From: Bacillus sp. JCM 19058
Lineage (GTDB): Bacteria > Bacillota > Bacilli > Bacillales_H > Bacillaceae_D
Assembly: GCA_001310555.1 (NCBI GenBank)
Contig: BAXO01000024.1
Span: 1-58,404 of the forward strand
Length of the DNA: 58,404 bases
Reading direction: 5' to 3'
Shown: positions 19,491-31,416 of the stretch, one piece after another
Numbering within the stretch: the first letter of the stretch is position 1
Layout: every line of letters starts with the position of its first letter
Notes under the pieces: model-generated
The model's database searches: none
Told to the model about the DNA's origin: nothing
The model's input: only the letters and a program-made list of their open reading frames with translations
Program-made: the position numbers and the translations under genes

Positions 19491-20487
19491 ATGTCTAGCA
19501 AACGACTCGTTTCAGGAATTCGACCGACGGGAATATTACACGTAGGAAACTATATTGGCGCAATGAAAAATTTGTTGGAGCTTAAGCAAGGCTATGACTG
19601 CTTCTATTTTATTAGCGACCTTCACTCACTGACGACCCATCCCCAACCGGAAACGCGAGGAGACTCCGTTATACAAGTTGCAAAAATGTACTTGGCCGCA
19701 GGTCTCGATCCGAAGCAGTGCACGCTTTATACACAATCAGCGATTGCCGCCGAAGTGAGCGAGCTACATCTTTATTTAAGCATGGTGATGCCGCTTGGAG
19801 AATTAATGCGCTGTCCAACCTTTAAAGAAAAAGCGAAAAAGCATCCGGACAACGTCAATTACGGGCTCGCGGGCTATCCGGTATTAATGGCCGCAGACGT
19901 TCTCGCACTAAAGGGAGAGCTCGTTCCCGTCGGGGAGGATCAGCTTGTCCATCTAGAAATTGCTCGCTCGATCGTTCGCAAGTTCGAGCATTTGTATGGA
20001 GAACTCTTTCCGAAGCCACAGCCATTAGCAGAAAGCGCGGTACGAATTCCATCCTTGAATGGGAAAGGAAAAATGAGCAAATCCGACGGTGAGAAAACGC
20101 TCGTCATGCTCAACGATTCAACTGAGCAAATAAGAAAAAAAAGTGAGAAAAGCAGTATCTGATCCGATGCGAATGGACAAAAGCGCTCCCGGTCGTCCCG
20201 ACGCGAAGCATTGCAATGTTTTTCATTTGCACAGCTATTTTACAGGTGAAGCGGAACGCAAGGACATAGCTGAGCAATGCAAGAAGGCGGACATCGGCTG
20301 TAGCGACTGCAAAAAGCGGCTAGCCGCCTCACTGGAGGAAGTCATCGCGCCAATCCGAGAGAAAGCTAAACGGATCGACGATGACGAAGTAAAGGAAGTG
20401 CTGCAGGAAGGAGGGAGGAGAGCGAAGCAATTCGCACAGGCGACAGTGACAGAAGTGAGAGAAGCACTTGGCTACAGAATGGTGTAA
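19491..20487 (+). CDS. trpS: Tryptophanyl-tRNA synthetase (one frameshift)
   Basis: Class I synthetase that charges tRNA-Trp. The HIGH-like motif is PTGILHVGNYIGA near residue 10 and the KMSKS motif is GKMSKSDGEKT near residue 190. GGAGG lies before the ATG at 19491. The frame breaks at 20135-20142, where eight A occur and seven give IRKKVRKAVSDPMRMD. Corrected length is about 331 residues, normal for the family. The gene is normally essential, so a true break is unlikely unless a second copy exists. Controlled by the T-box leader. Confidence 0.95.
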
Positions 20488-20492
20488 ATGTG

Positions 20493-20524
20493 AAGCAAGC
20501 GGGTAAATTCCGCTTGCTTTTGTC
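20493..20524 (+). terminator. Terminator of trpS
   Basis: AAGCAAGCGG and CCGCTTGCTT form a perfect 10-bp stem with a 7-base loop, followed by T-rich DNA; it begins 5 bases after the stop. Confidence 0.85.
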
Positions 20525-20858
20525 ACACGCTTTTTATAGTTCTTTCGTGAGAAACGCTTTTATCATCCAGGACATATTAATTTACGCTCATTCAAATAAT
20601 TTCACGTACCGTATTGGCTTGAAAAGATTGTTAAGCGCGCCAAAGGGAAATACAATGAAATGAGTTCCTTTTATTTTCCATTAATTCGACGATATTGCTG
20701 ACGATAACTGAAATTTTTTTTCACGAACAACATAGAAATATTCAACGCGATGAGATGAAGCCGCTAATGAAAGCAGAGATAGAGGCAAAAATGGAGAGAA
20801 AAAGCAAACGAAAATTTGAGATTCCCCATTTTTAACTATGTATAAATTCTAACTTTAC
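20525..20858. other. Gene-poor stretch with a short sequence shared with 24978-24999
   Basis: No convincing gene. A 22-base word at 20594-20615 recurs at 24978-24999 with one mismatch, and both would encode NNFTYRI in one frame, suggesting remnants of related decayed sequence. Confidence 0.4.
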
Positions 20859-20888
20859 AACGTAACAGTGTTATGTTACTGTAACGTT
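20859..20888. promoter_or_regulatory. Inverted repeat before yhbD, putative MerR-type operator
   Basis: AACGTAACAGT and ACTGTAACGTT are reverse complements except for one base, separated by 8 bases. It lies 14 bases before the GTG start of a gene whose product has a MerR-like N-terminus, so autoregulation is plausible. Confidence 0.55.
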
Positions 20889-20902
20889 GCGAGGTGAAAA
20901 TA

Positions 20903-21541
20903 GTGGATGAAAAGCTTATTTCAAAAAAAAGACCTACTAAAGAGAATGGAAATTACTTACGGTCAGTTATACCGATGGAAAAGAAAAAAAAGTTAATTCC
21001 AGAAGAGTGGTTTATTAGAAAAGCAACATTTACAGGGCAAGAGACATTTTCCTGAAGAAAAAAAATCATTGAAAGGGTAAATAAAATTAAAGAATTGAAG
21101 GATAGCCGCTCGTTAGATGAGTTAGCCGCTGCTTTTTCGCCTCAAACAAAAGACGTTAAATTATCGAAAAACGATATGTTGAAACAGAACATTGTTTCAT
21201 CTAATGCTGTTTCGATTTTTGAAGAGCAGATCGGGTTGCTCAAAACAATAACGTTTCAATCGGCTCTGTACTTATTCATACTAAACAAAGCGTTGGAAAC
21301 AGGAGAGATTGGCTGGGAAGAAGGAAAGCAAGTAATCCAGACATTGTACGATCATTATCCTAAGCTTGACGAAAAGAAGGCTTCACTAGTCGTGATCAGG
21401 AAGATGGGAGTTGTAACCGTGTTATTACTTGGGAAAGCGAATGAATTCTTTGTCGACGAGAAGACAAAAATCGCTGTCCTTTTACACGTTGAAAATGCGA
21501 TGGAGGAATTACTGAACGAGCTGGTGATTGGAGGGGTTTGA
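20903..21541 (+). CDS. yhbD: YhbD-like protein, MerR-type HTH, DUF4004 (frame broken)
   Basis: The corrected N-terminus reads MDEKLISKKDLLKRMEITYG then QLYRWKRKKLIPEEWFIRK, as in Bacillus YhbD, with a MerR-like helix-turn-helix, followed by an alpha-helical C-terminal half of about 150 residues that is open from 21095. The start is GTG at 20903 behind GAGGTG. Three eight-A runs disturb the frame: 20933-20940 (for seven), 20984-20991 (for six) and 21058-21065. It sits upstream of two bactofilin genes in the same order as B. subtilis yhbD-yhbE-yhbF. Confidence 0.8.
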
Positions 21542-21542
21542 T

Positions 21543-22201
21543 ATGGTGGAAGGAAAAATGAAAAGCTTAAAGCTAGTAGGAGAAGGAAGCTCGCCTGGTG
21601 GCGAATTTGAAAAAAAATAAAAGTTACTGGAGTAGGGAAAGTAAACGGAGATGTTACTTCTAAGCGAGGGAAAATAATTGGAGAATGCATGGTGTTGGGG
21701 GATGCAATGATTGAACAGTTCCAGTTAACCGGCAACGGAAAAATTGAAGGTGAATTATGTAGTAATGAAATTACAGTAACCGGAGATTTGAACGTCCATC
21801 GCTCGATTAAGGCAAACAATGTTCAGATGAAAGGATATTTAATGTCAAATGGAAATGTTGAGATTGAAAGAATGAAAGTCAGAGGCGGATTTAAGATTAA
21901 TGGTTTATTAAACGTTGGTGAGCTAATGGTCAATTTACACTTTGCTTCGAGTAAAGTTCAGGAAATTGGTGGAGAAAGTATTACTATTAAACGTAGAGCG
22001 CTTTTTCATAACTTTTGCACACTCGAATCCGATGTCATAGAAGGGGATAACCTCTATCTGGAACATACGACAGCTAACGTCGTCCGGGGGAATCATATTG
22101 AATTAGGTCCAGGCTGTCAGATCGAGCTTGTCGAGTATCGTTCAACTTATAAGTGTAAACAAAAAGACTCAAAGGAAATAGTCGATGTCAAACAAATATA
22201 G
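21543..22201 (+). CDS. Bactofilin-family protein, YhbE-like (N-terminal frameshift)
   Basis: Repeats of the type GxxxVNGDVxSxxxxIxGxxxVxG, for example VTGVGKVNGDVTSKRGKIIG, indicate the beta-helical polymer-forming bactofilin fold. Start is the ATG at 21543 behind GGAGGGG. The run at 21610-21617 has eight A where six would fuse EFEKIKVTG. The C-terminal half ends with NVVRGNHIELGPGCQIELVE, shared with the next gene. In B. subtilis these bactofilins are linked to motility. The cognate partner is the next gene. Confidence 0.85.
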
Positions 22202-22218
22202 GGTGTGGAGGGGTAGTT

Positions 22219-22947
22219 ATGGATAACAAGCCAAAAGGGGACTTAAAACTCACCGGTAACGGCGAAACAGCGGGAGGTTCATTCGAGGCAGTAATCATTA
22301 ATGGGAATGGTAAGGTAAACGGAAATGTAGACTGCAAAGATTTTGTGTGTAACGGCACTGCAAAAATTAATGGAAGCATTATCTCTCAAAATACAGTTAT
22401 AAAAGGAAGCACAAAGGTTATCGGCGATATACAGTCTGTCTGGTTAGAAATGCGTGGAAATTCGAGCGTTGAAGGAACGTTAGCTTTTGAGAAATTAGAG
22501 GTTAAAGGACGTACTTTTTTGGAAAACGACGCGAAGGGTGAACATATCTTCCTAGAAGGAGCGATGAAAATAGGTGGAGATTGTGAGGTAGAAACAGCGC
22601 GTTTAAATGGAGCTGTGACGATTGGCGGGCAATTAAATGCAGATCGGATCGCTATTAACCTGCATGGAAAATCATCCATTAAGGAGATTGGTGGGGAAAT
22701 GATTACGGTAAAAAGGGAAAATCACGTCATCCTCCACTTGGATAAATGGATTAAGCCGTTAAGTAGAGAGTTAAATACTGAGCTTATCGAAGGGGATGTT
22801 CTCGAACTAGAGTATACGAAAGCTAACGTCGTTAGAGGCAATACAGTAATTATCGGACCAGGGTGTGAGATTGGGGTAGTGGAGTATAATAAGGAACTCC
22901 GTGTCTCTAAAGAGGCGGCGGTAAGCAAATCGGAGAAGCTACAATAA
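22219..22947 (+). CDS. Bactofilin-family protein, YhbF-like
   Basis: Intact 242-residue bactofilin with successive beta-helix rungs (IINGNGKVNGNVDCKDFVCN, TAKINGSIISQNTVIKGS). It is a paralogue of the preceding gene: both contain KEIGGE(M/S)ITVKR-like and NVVRGN...GPGCEI segments. GGAGGGG precedes the ATG by 5 bases. Both bactofilins are likely co-transcribed with yhbD, 17 bases apart. Confidence 0.88.
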   Translation: MDNKPKGDLKLTGNGETAGGSFEAVIINGNGKVNGNVDCKDFVCNGTAKINGSIISQNTVIKGSTKVIGDIQSVWLEMRGNSSVEGTLAFEKLEVKGRTFLENDAKGEHIFLEGAMKIGGDCEVETARLNGAVTIGGQLNADRIAINLHGKSSIKEIGGEMITVKRENHVILHLDKWIKPLSRELNTELIEGDVLELEYTKANVVRGNTVIIGPGCEIGVVEYNKELRVSKEAAVSKSEKLQ

Positions 22948-23007
22948 TAATGCTGACGGTATATAGGTTACGATTAAAGCGTAGAAAATTAGTGAGGTGA
23001 TTTTCCT

Positions 23008-23709
23008 ATGATGAAAGCAATGAGACGCTTCAAGGATATCGGAATTAACGGAATGACGGCTCGTTGGTATGATAAGAACTCCCGCAAGACTAGAATTGAA
23101 GAAATGAGAGGATATGCAGAGGAAGTAGATAAGCATATTCACGATGGAAACACGGTGCTTGAAGTCGCTCCTGGGCCTGGTTATCTTTCAATTGAGCTTG
23201 CGAAGCTAGGCAACTATCAAATTATTGGTATGGATATTAGTCAGGACTTTGTAGAGATTGCCCAAAATAATGCAGAAAAAGCAAGGGTCAAAGTCGATTT
23301 TTGCCAGGGAAATGTTTCCCAAATCCCATTGAAAGATAACGAGATCGATTTTATTGTTTGCTCAGCCGCTTTTAAAAATTTTAGTAAGCCACAAAAGGCA
23401 TTAAGTGAGATGTACCGCGTTTTAAAATCGGGAGGTACCGCTCTAATTATTGATATGAATGGAAATGCTGCGAAAAGCGACATAAAAGCACTCACAAGGT
23501 CAGTAAAGGGGATAGAAGCAGCGTTTATGAACGTGGCTTTCAAATTTCTGAAGAAGGGTGCGTATACACAAGCCGAAATGAGCCAGATAATTTCACAGAC
23601 CGAATTTAAACAATATGATATTAAGGAAGAAGGAATAAGCTTATTTATATACTTAAAAAAAGTAAGCAGTGCGTTCCGGTGCTTTTATAGGCAGTCGTTA
23701 TCATCGTAA
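23008..23709 (+). CDS. Class I SAM-dependent methyltransferase
   Basis: 233 residues, intact. Motif I is VLEVAPGPGYLSIELAK near residue 50, the acidic end of strand beta2 is IIGMDISQDFVEIA, and DFIVCSAAFKNFSKPQKALSEMYRVLKSGG is the usual motif IV to V region of the UbiE/Coq5-like class. Substrate unknown. ATG at 23008 behind GAGGTGA. It stands alone after the bactofilins. Confidence 0.85.
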   Translation: MMKAMRRFKDIGINGMTARWYDKNSRKTRIEEMRGYAEEVDKHIHDGNTVLEVAPGPGYLSIELAKLGNYQIIGMDISQDFVEIAQNNAEKARVKVDFCQGNVSQIPLKDNEIDFIVCSAAFKNFSKPQKALSEMYRVLKSGGTALIIDMNGNAAKSDIKALTRSVKGIEAAFMNVAFKFLKKGAYTQAEMSQIISQTEFKQYDIKEEGISLFIYLKKVSSAFRCFYRQSLSS

Positions 23710-23920
23710 CGGTTCAAAGCTCGAACTGGCAATACTTGAGGAAAGGTTGCTTAACGTCAAACCTCGTAGTAAAAACTTCCAGATAAGAGCATCCGTAATA
23801 TAATTAAGCTGATATGCGATCTCTAATGGAATTTATGAAATCATTTAGGAATCGACCTTTTTACAGAAAAAAAATTGGGGGGACGTCTCTTCAAAATTAT
23901 ATAATCATTATCAAAAATCC

Positions 23921-23953
23921 CAACTTGACTGACCGTAACTGTCAGTCAAGTTG
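23921..23953. promoter_or_regulatory. Perfect inverted repeat before the VOC gene, putative TetR-type operator
   Basis: CAACTTGACTGAC and GTCAGTCAAGTTG are perfect 13-base arms around a 7-base centre. A good -10 hexamer TATAAT follows at 23957-23962, so the repeat would cover the -35 region. The size and TGACTGAC half sites resemble TetR-family operators. An alternative is a terminator for the upstream gene, but no proper T run follows. No TetR gene is visible nearby. Confidence 0.6.
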
Positions 23954-24035
23954 TTTTATAATAAAGACAAAATCGGCGAATTAAGGGAATGAGAGCTGAT
24001 AGAACAAACAAACCTATTTTTGAAGGAGGAGGAAA

Positions 24036-24437
24036 TTGAAATTACTGCAAGTAAGGCTCTTGGTCAAAGACTTTAGAAAAAGCGTTTCGTTTTACAAAAA
24101 TCAGCTGGAATTACCGGTTAGCATGTGTGATGAGGACATAGAGTACGCTCTTTTTGACACGGGGGAAACCAAGATCGAACTTTTACCTCGAAAAATGATG
24201 GCTGAAGGAGTTGGTGAGGGAAATAGGCCTGTGGATGCGGAAACACAATCACCGTTCTTGTTTCAGTTTAAGGTGGAAGATATCGATAAGGCCTACAAGC
24301 GTTTTCGCGAAAAGAACATTACGTTTGTGAACGAGCCCCATGACCGTACAGAATGGGGCGCTCGGGTTGCCCATTTTCGTGATCCGGATGAAAACTTAAT
24401 TGAAATCTATACAATGCTTGGGAAAGACGAATATTAA
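24036..24437 (+). CDS. VOC (glyoxalase/bleomycin-resistance fold) protein
   Basis: 133 residues, intact. The fold pattern is LQVRLLVKDFRKSVSFYKNQLELP, IEYALFDTGETKIELLPR, FQFKVEDIDKAYKRF and a C-terminal WGARVAHFRDPDENLIEIY, the last with a metal-binding Glu. Function within the superfamily (isomerase, dioxygenase or drug binding) cannot be decided. TTG start at 24036 behind GGAGGAGG. Probably controlled by the inverted repeat upstream. Confidence 0.85.
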   Translation: MKLLQVRLLVKDFRKSVSFYKNQLELPVSMCDEDIEYALFDTGETKIELLPRKMMAEGVGEGNRPVDAETQSPFLFQFKVEDIDKAYKRFREKNITFVNEPHDRTEWGARVAHFRDPDENLIEIYTMLGKDEY

Positions 24438-25495
24438 GTGAGTTTTCCTCTGTATACGTAATTGCCTTTTACGATGAATTTCGAGTGCATCCTTCCCTTT
24501 GCAGCGTGATATTCAATTATGCACTGTTCACTGTAGCATTAGGTTATCATAGAAGATGGCCGATGCGGGTCTCCTTTGTGCAGGCATATAATGGCAGGGT
24601 GACTGGAGGCTTAAAAGCGTCAAAGAGCACCATTACGATCACTTTTCACCGTTCATCAACAAAAGGATCGAGGCAGCAGCTGGGCGATCGTGACTATTAA
24701 CGTTCAGCCTTAAAAAAAGTAAGTAATCCTACTTATTCATGAACGCAACGAATAGAGGGTGGCTCATACAGAAGACTGGATTATTATTTTTACTTTCCGG
24801 CTCTCGACATATTTTCAGTTCGATTGACTGAAAGACAATCTCCCATACATTTAAGAAAAATTCATCGATATTAATTTTTACCGAAGCTGTTTTTACGGAC
24901 GATTTAGCTCACTCGTCTGACTTTAGAAATGTGCCTGAGTTTGAACTCGCCCAGTTTTTGGCAGTTAAATTTCATTAAAATAATTTCACTTACCGTATTA
25001 TTTATAACAAAGCACCGACCCCACGATGCAAGGATAAAGCGAGCATTCGAGCAATTCGGAAAAAAATGATAGAAGCGGATGAACTCAGACGGAGAAAGTG
25101 AACAAAAGTGAGAGCGTACCGATAGATATGTAAAGCTTCATGAAGCGAGCGGGGCACTTTTATTTTTAGGAATAGGCGGTGAGATGAAGAGCGGCTATCT
25201 TTTCGAATGCCATCATCATAGGAAGCTTTCTAGAATTATTTTGTGGCCTTTAACTTGGTCTGTTTACCCACGGTTTTTTTCACGATGAGAGCTGTTCGAA
25301 AGTAAGAAAAAATGCGACAGAAAATAGCAGGAAAAAAGCGATGGTTGAAGAAAGGTAGTAAAGATAAGAAAGGTGTTTCTTCTAGCCAGAATCGCTTATT
25401 TAAGGGTAGTGAGTGGAAGAGACGACGGATTAATGAAGGGAGACGGATAGCCCGTCATTACTCACAATGGTCTGTCCAACTTGGGGGTGTATGAT
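24438..25495. other. Long gene-poor stretch with decayed sequence
   Basis: About 1 kb with no gene I can support. Fragments such as NNFTYRI and MIEADELRRRK at 24978-25100 look coding but have stops around them and no start. The 60-codon frame at 25312-25494 is Lys- and Arg-rich without a ribosome site and is probably not a gene. The word at 24978-24999 also occurs near 20594. Confidence 0.4.
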
Positions 25496-26171
25496 TTGGA
25501 AACAGTGAGCATCAAAAACTTGTCGAAGCTTGATGAAACATTCGTAAAGCAAGCCGTCTCTGTTTATGTGAGCGTTTTTTACAAAGAATTAAGCGCCTTC
25601 ATTTCGAAAGACAAAGAAAAGCTTGTCAGAGCATTTATACCAACATTTGTAAAGGAAAACTTTTATCTTGCCTTGCTCGATGGCAAAGCGGTAGGGGTTT
25701 TGGCTTATTCTACTTCGTTAAGCCATTCGCGCACGGTTGACAAAAAGCACTTGATGAAGGAATTCGGAAAGTTGAAAGGCTCGCTCATGGCATACTCATT
25801 GAGTAAAAAGCCGATAACGCTTACCGCCAATCAAGGCTATCTTGAGAACCTTGCGATACTAAGCGAATACAGAGGAAGGGGCATCGCCACCCAATTAATC
25901 AGCCATGCCATATCCAATCTGCCCTACGATGAGTTATTGCTGGAAGTTGTTGATACGAATAGTCATGCAATTAACATTTACAAAAAGCTCGGCTTTACCG
26001 TTTTTAAAACGAAGAAGCAACGATTGTTCCGAAAAAAAATCTGGCTTCAGCAAAAGGCTGTATATGAAAAAAAGTCTGTGCTTGAACTTATCTGTACTTA
26101 TTTTGCAAGGAACTGGCAACATTTTGAGGCGAAGGTCGGCGACAATCCATCAAATTTGCCAAAAGTCATAA
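25496..26171 (+). CDS. GNAT-family N-acetyltransferase (C-terminal frameshift)
   Basis: The acetyl-CoA binding region reads LENLAILSEYRGRGIATQLI near residue 125, followed by LLLEVVDTNSHAINIYKKLGF, both typical of GNAT enzymes. The N-terminal half (FYLALLDGKAVGVLAYSTS) fits beta2 to beta4. Start is taken as TTG at 25496 behind GGGGGTG. The run at 26032-26039 has eight A; seven gives FRKKSGFSKRLYMKK, a more family-like tail. If the seven-A run at 26066-26072 is also one too long, the stop falls at 26085. Substrate unknown. Confidence 0.78.
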
Positions 26172-26220
26172 AATTAACGCTCCCGGCTAGGACTTTAACA
26201 GGGAGCGCCGTTGCAAAGTG

Positions 26221-27870
<1,650 letters not shown>

Positions 27871-27998
27871 TTACGATCCGCCTGTAAACTTAAAACCCGT
27901 ATTGTTTGAAAGATTTTTTAACGAAACTTAGTAAAAAGTAAGAAAAAGGTGTTTAGCGGATGAACGACAAGTGAATGAGGACAGTGGGGGGATGCCAG

Positions 27999-29102
27999 AT
28001 GAAAAAAAGGAATGGTGCTAGCAGCCGTCATTGGATTAATGGGCTGCCAGCAAACGCCGCACGAAGAAAGCGAACATACCGAAATGCCGGGAGAGGTAAT
28101 CCAAGAGTCAGAGCCAGCTACGCCTGCAGACGAGGCAGAAGGCGAGGAGCATGTCTTGGCTGACTCGCTTCATGTTCCGTGGTCCATTCAGAAGCATGGG
28201 GAGGATACTTTCTTTTTACCCGAGCGGGAAGGGCATGTACTGCGCGTGAGCGAAGGGAATGTCGAACGAGAGCAAATTCTCCTTGAACAGGAAATCCATC
28301 AGGAAGGCGAAGCTGGGCTGCTCGGCTTTATCCTTGCCCCGGATTTCGCTGACAGTCAGCGAGCCTATGCTTATCATACGTATCAGAGCGACGACGGAAT
28401 GTTCAATCGAATTGTTGCGTTATTATACCGTGAACACGAATGGATCGAAACGAAGGAATTGTTGGCCGGAATTCCTGGTGCTACCATTCATAATGGGGGA
28501 CGCCTGGCGATTGGACCAGACGAGCTTCTTTACGCAACAACGGGCGATGCAAATAAACCCGAGCTTTCACAGGAGCGTGATAGTTTAGCCGGGAAAATTT
28601 TACGACTGGAAACGGATGGAGCGATTCCTACTGACAATCCTTTCCCATCATCGTATCTTTACTCTTATGGCCACCGCAATCCTCAAGGGCTAGCTTGGTC
28701 TCACGACGGGGAGCTTTACAGCTCTGAGCACGGGCCGACTGCCATGATGAAATTAATCGGATTGAGGCCGGAGCCAATTATGGCTGGCCCATCATTTACG
28801 GTGATGACAAGGAGGAAGGCATGGAAGCCCCGCTGCTCCATTCAGGCGACGATACATGGGCACCGTCTGGCATCGCTTGGCATAATGACAGGCTCTACGT
28901 TGCGGGATTAAGAGGTGAGGCCATTTATCGCTTTGAGCCCGAATCAGAAAGCTTTGAACTATTCATTGATGGCTATGGCCGGATCCGTGATGTCGAAGTC
29001 GTTGAGGACACGCTCTATTTTATAACAAACAACGAGGATGGCAGAGGCCGACCGATAGAGAGCGATGATCGGTTGATTCGCGTTGACTTGGGCTCACAAT
29101 AG
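27999..29102 (+). CDS. PQQ-type sugar dehydrogenase-like lipoprotein (frame broken)
   Basis: A lipoprotein signal ends in GLMGCQQT, followed by an acidic linker and a six-bladed beta-propeller of the glucose/sorbosone dehydrogenase family (VPWSIQKHG, GLLGFILAPDFADSQRAYAYH, GGRLAIGPDELLYATTGDA, YSYGHRNPQGLAW). The start at 27999 follows GGGGGGAT; the run at 28002-28008 has seven A where six give MKKGMVLAAVIGLMGC. A second break near 28745 (one base lost) joins SEHGPTA to HDEINRIEAGANYGWP. Family members use PQQ to oxidise sugars outside the cell, but Bacillus PQQ use is doubtful, so its substrate and cofactor are uncertain. Confidence 0.85.
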
Positions 29103-29246
29103 ACCGAGAGGAGGAAGTAAGGTTAGAAAGGGAGGAGGGCATGATTTACGAATGTTTTCACTCGCCCTCTGTTTTTTCCATAATCGGTCGTGTTATGATT
29201 AAAGGAGACGTTCGTTCAAAAGGTAAGAAAGGAAATTTGGCTACTT

Positions 29247-31356
29247 ATGCTTACAAAAGTTACAAAAGCGGAACAGATTCTCCAGCACTATTACGGCTAC
29301 TCAACTTTTCGCACGGGGCAGCAAACGGTTATTGAACAAGTGTTGGCCAATAAGGATACACTGGCGATAATGCCGACGGGTGGAGGTAAGTCAATATGTT
29401 ATCAAGTTCCGGCAGTCATGCTTTCCGGGATAACTATTGTCATTTCTCCGCTTATTTCGTTAATGAAAGACCAAGTGGATGCACTTGCTGCAATCGGCAT
29501 TTCGGCAACATATATAAATAGTACGCTTACGAAGGATGAGGAAAGGCGGCGAATTAAACAGCTGCAATCGGGGGAGTATAAGCTTTTATATATCGCGCCC
29601 GAGCGATTGGAGCAGCCTTCCTTCAAGGCCTTATTAAATCGACTCAGCCTGGCATTGATTGCGATTGACGAAGCTCATTGCCTGTCACAGTGGGGACACG
29701 ACTTCAGACCTAGTTATTTGCATATTGCCTCCTGGTTGGACGAGCATACTAATCGCCCGCCAGTGCTTGCTTTAACAGCGACAGCAACTGAAGCGGTTCG
29801 TCACGATTTGCAGCAATGCTTGCATATCCCGGCTGAACATACGGTCGTCACAGGCTTTGCTAGGGACAATTTGCGCTTTGAGCTTGTTAAAGGTGTAGAC
29901 AAACGGTCATTTGTTGAAGATTTCTTGAATAAACGAGCAAGCGAAACGGGAATTATATATGCGGCTACGCGGAAAGAGGTCGAACAGTTATACGATTGGC
30001 TGTCGAAGGAGGCTACGCCGTCGGTCGCTATCATGGCGGGATGAACGAGACGGAGCGGAGCGAAAACCAAGAGGCTTTCTTGTACGAGCGCGTCTCGGTT
30101 ATGGTAGCCACCAATGCATTTGGCATGGGAATTGATAAATCGAATGTTCGTTACGTTCTTCACTATCATTTGCCTAAAAATATCGAGGCGTACTATCAAG
30201 AGGCCGGGCGTGCAGGCGCGACGGCGAACGGAGCGACTGTGTCCTTCTCTTTGCTGCCCAGGATGTTCGGACACAGACCTATTTAATCGAGCAATCGCAG
30301 CTAATGCCTGAACGCGAGCGGCAGGAGTATGAAAAGCTGCAACAGATGGTCGCTTATTGTCATACTGAGACGTGCCTTCAGCAATACATCCTTCATTATT
30401 TCGGAGATACGGCAGCAAAACGGTGTGGGCGCTGCTCTAATTGCACCCGTACCGGAAACAAAATAAACCGTACGAAGGAAGCGCAAATGGTATTTTCCTG
30501 TATCAAACGAATGAGAGAAAAGTTTGGAAAAACGATGATAGCCCAAGTATTAACAGGCTCAACGAATCAAAAGGTGAAACAATTCGGCTTTGAGCGGCTC
30601 CCTACATACGGAATTATGACAAACTGGACAAGTAAACGGGTCGCTGGCTTTATCGATTATTTATCAGCTGAGCAATATTTGAAGCCGACGGGGTCTGCTT
30701 ATCCGACCTTGCAGTTGACCCAAAAGGCAATTGATGTGCTGACAGGCGAGGTGGAGGTCTTTCAATACGAATCGGTCGTCGAAGAGCCGACAGAGCAGGA
30801 TGATGTTTTTGAAGCGTTAAGGCGTTTACGAAAAGAGCTGTCCGAACGGGAGCGAGTCCCGCCTTATTTAATTTTTTCTGATAAAACCTTAAAGCAAATG
30901 AGTCAATATATCCCTCAAACAAAAAAAGAGCTTGCCCGTATATCGGGCGTCGGAGAACGGAAGCTCGAGGATTACGGCGAGGCCTTTCTCGCTGTGCTAA
31001 GCGAATTTCAGGAGCGTCAGCCTGAAGGAAATTCCGTCAGGCAATCGCCGGAGCGAGCGACTCGGCAATCGAGCAAAAACAGCCACTTACAATCGGTGCG
31101 CCTGTTTCAAGACGGGCTGGCGACTGCTGAAATTGCCAGCCAGCGCCAACTGTCCGAGCAGACGGTCGTTAAGCATTTAATTCAGGCAAAGCAAGAGGGG
31201 CACGAGCTGGATTTGCGCACTGAAGTCGATCCGAAGAAAATAAAGGCAATCGAAGCGCTTGCTGCAGAAATGGGCGCCGAACGTTTGCGCTTGCTTAAGG
31301 AGGCTTTACCGGAGGAGATCAGCTATCAGGATATTCGTTTTGTTCTTGAAAGGTAG
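29247..31356 (+). CDS. recQ: ATP-dependent DNA helicase RecQ (frame broken)
   Basis: Superfamily 2 3'-5' DNA helicase in recombination and fork repair. Walker A is MPTGGGKSICYQVPA, the DEAH box is AIDEAHCLSQWGHDFRP, and the helicase C domain has ATNAFGMGIDKSNVRYVLHY. The zinc Cys set CHTETC...CGRCSNC, an RQC winged helix and an HRDC domain (YLIFSDKTLKQMSQYIPQTK) follow, then a C-terminal helical tail. About 700 residues. Breaks at about 30010 (a G lost, KEG|YAVGRYHGG) and about 30218 (a C lost, AGRAG|RDGERSDC). An intact seven-A run at 30921-30927 is in frame. ATG at 29247. Confidence 0.95.
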
Positions 31357-31416
31357 GCATGTGTCCGGTACTATAGTTAAGTTCTAAAATAAGGATTTTA
31401 TAAAAGGAGCAAACGA

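Noticed and set aside
25312..25494. 60-codon basic protein
   Set aside because: No ribosome site, and its end overlaps the start region of the acetyltransferase gene.
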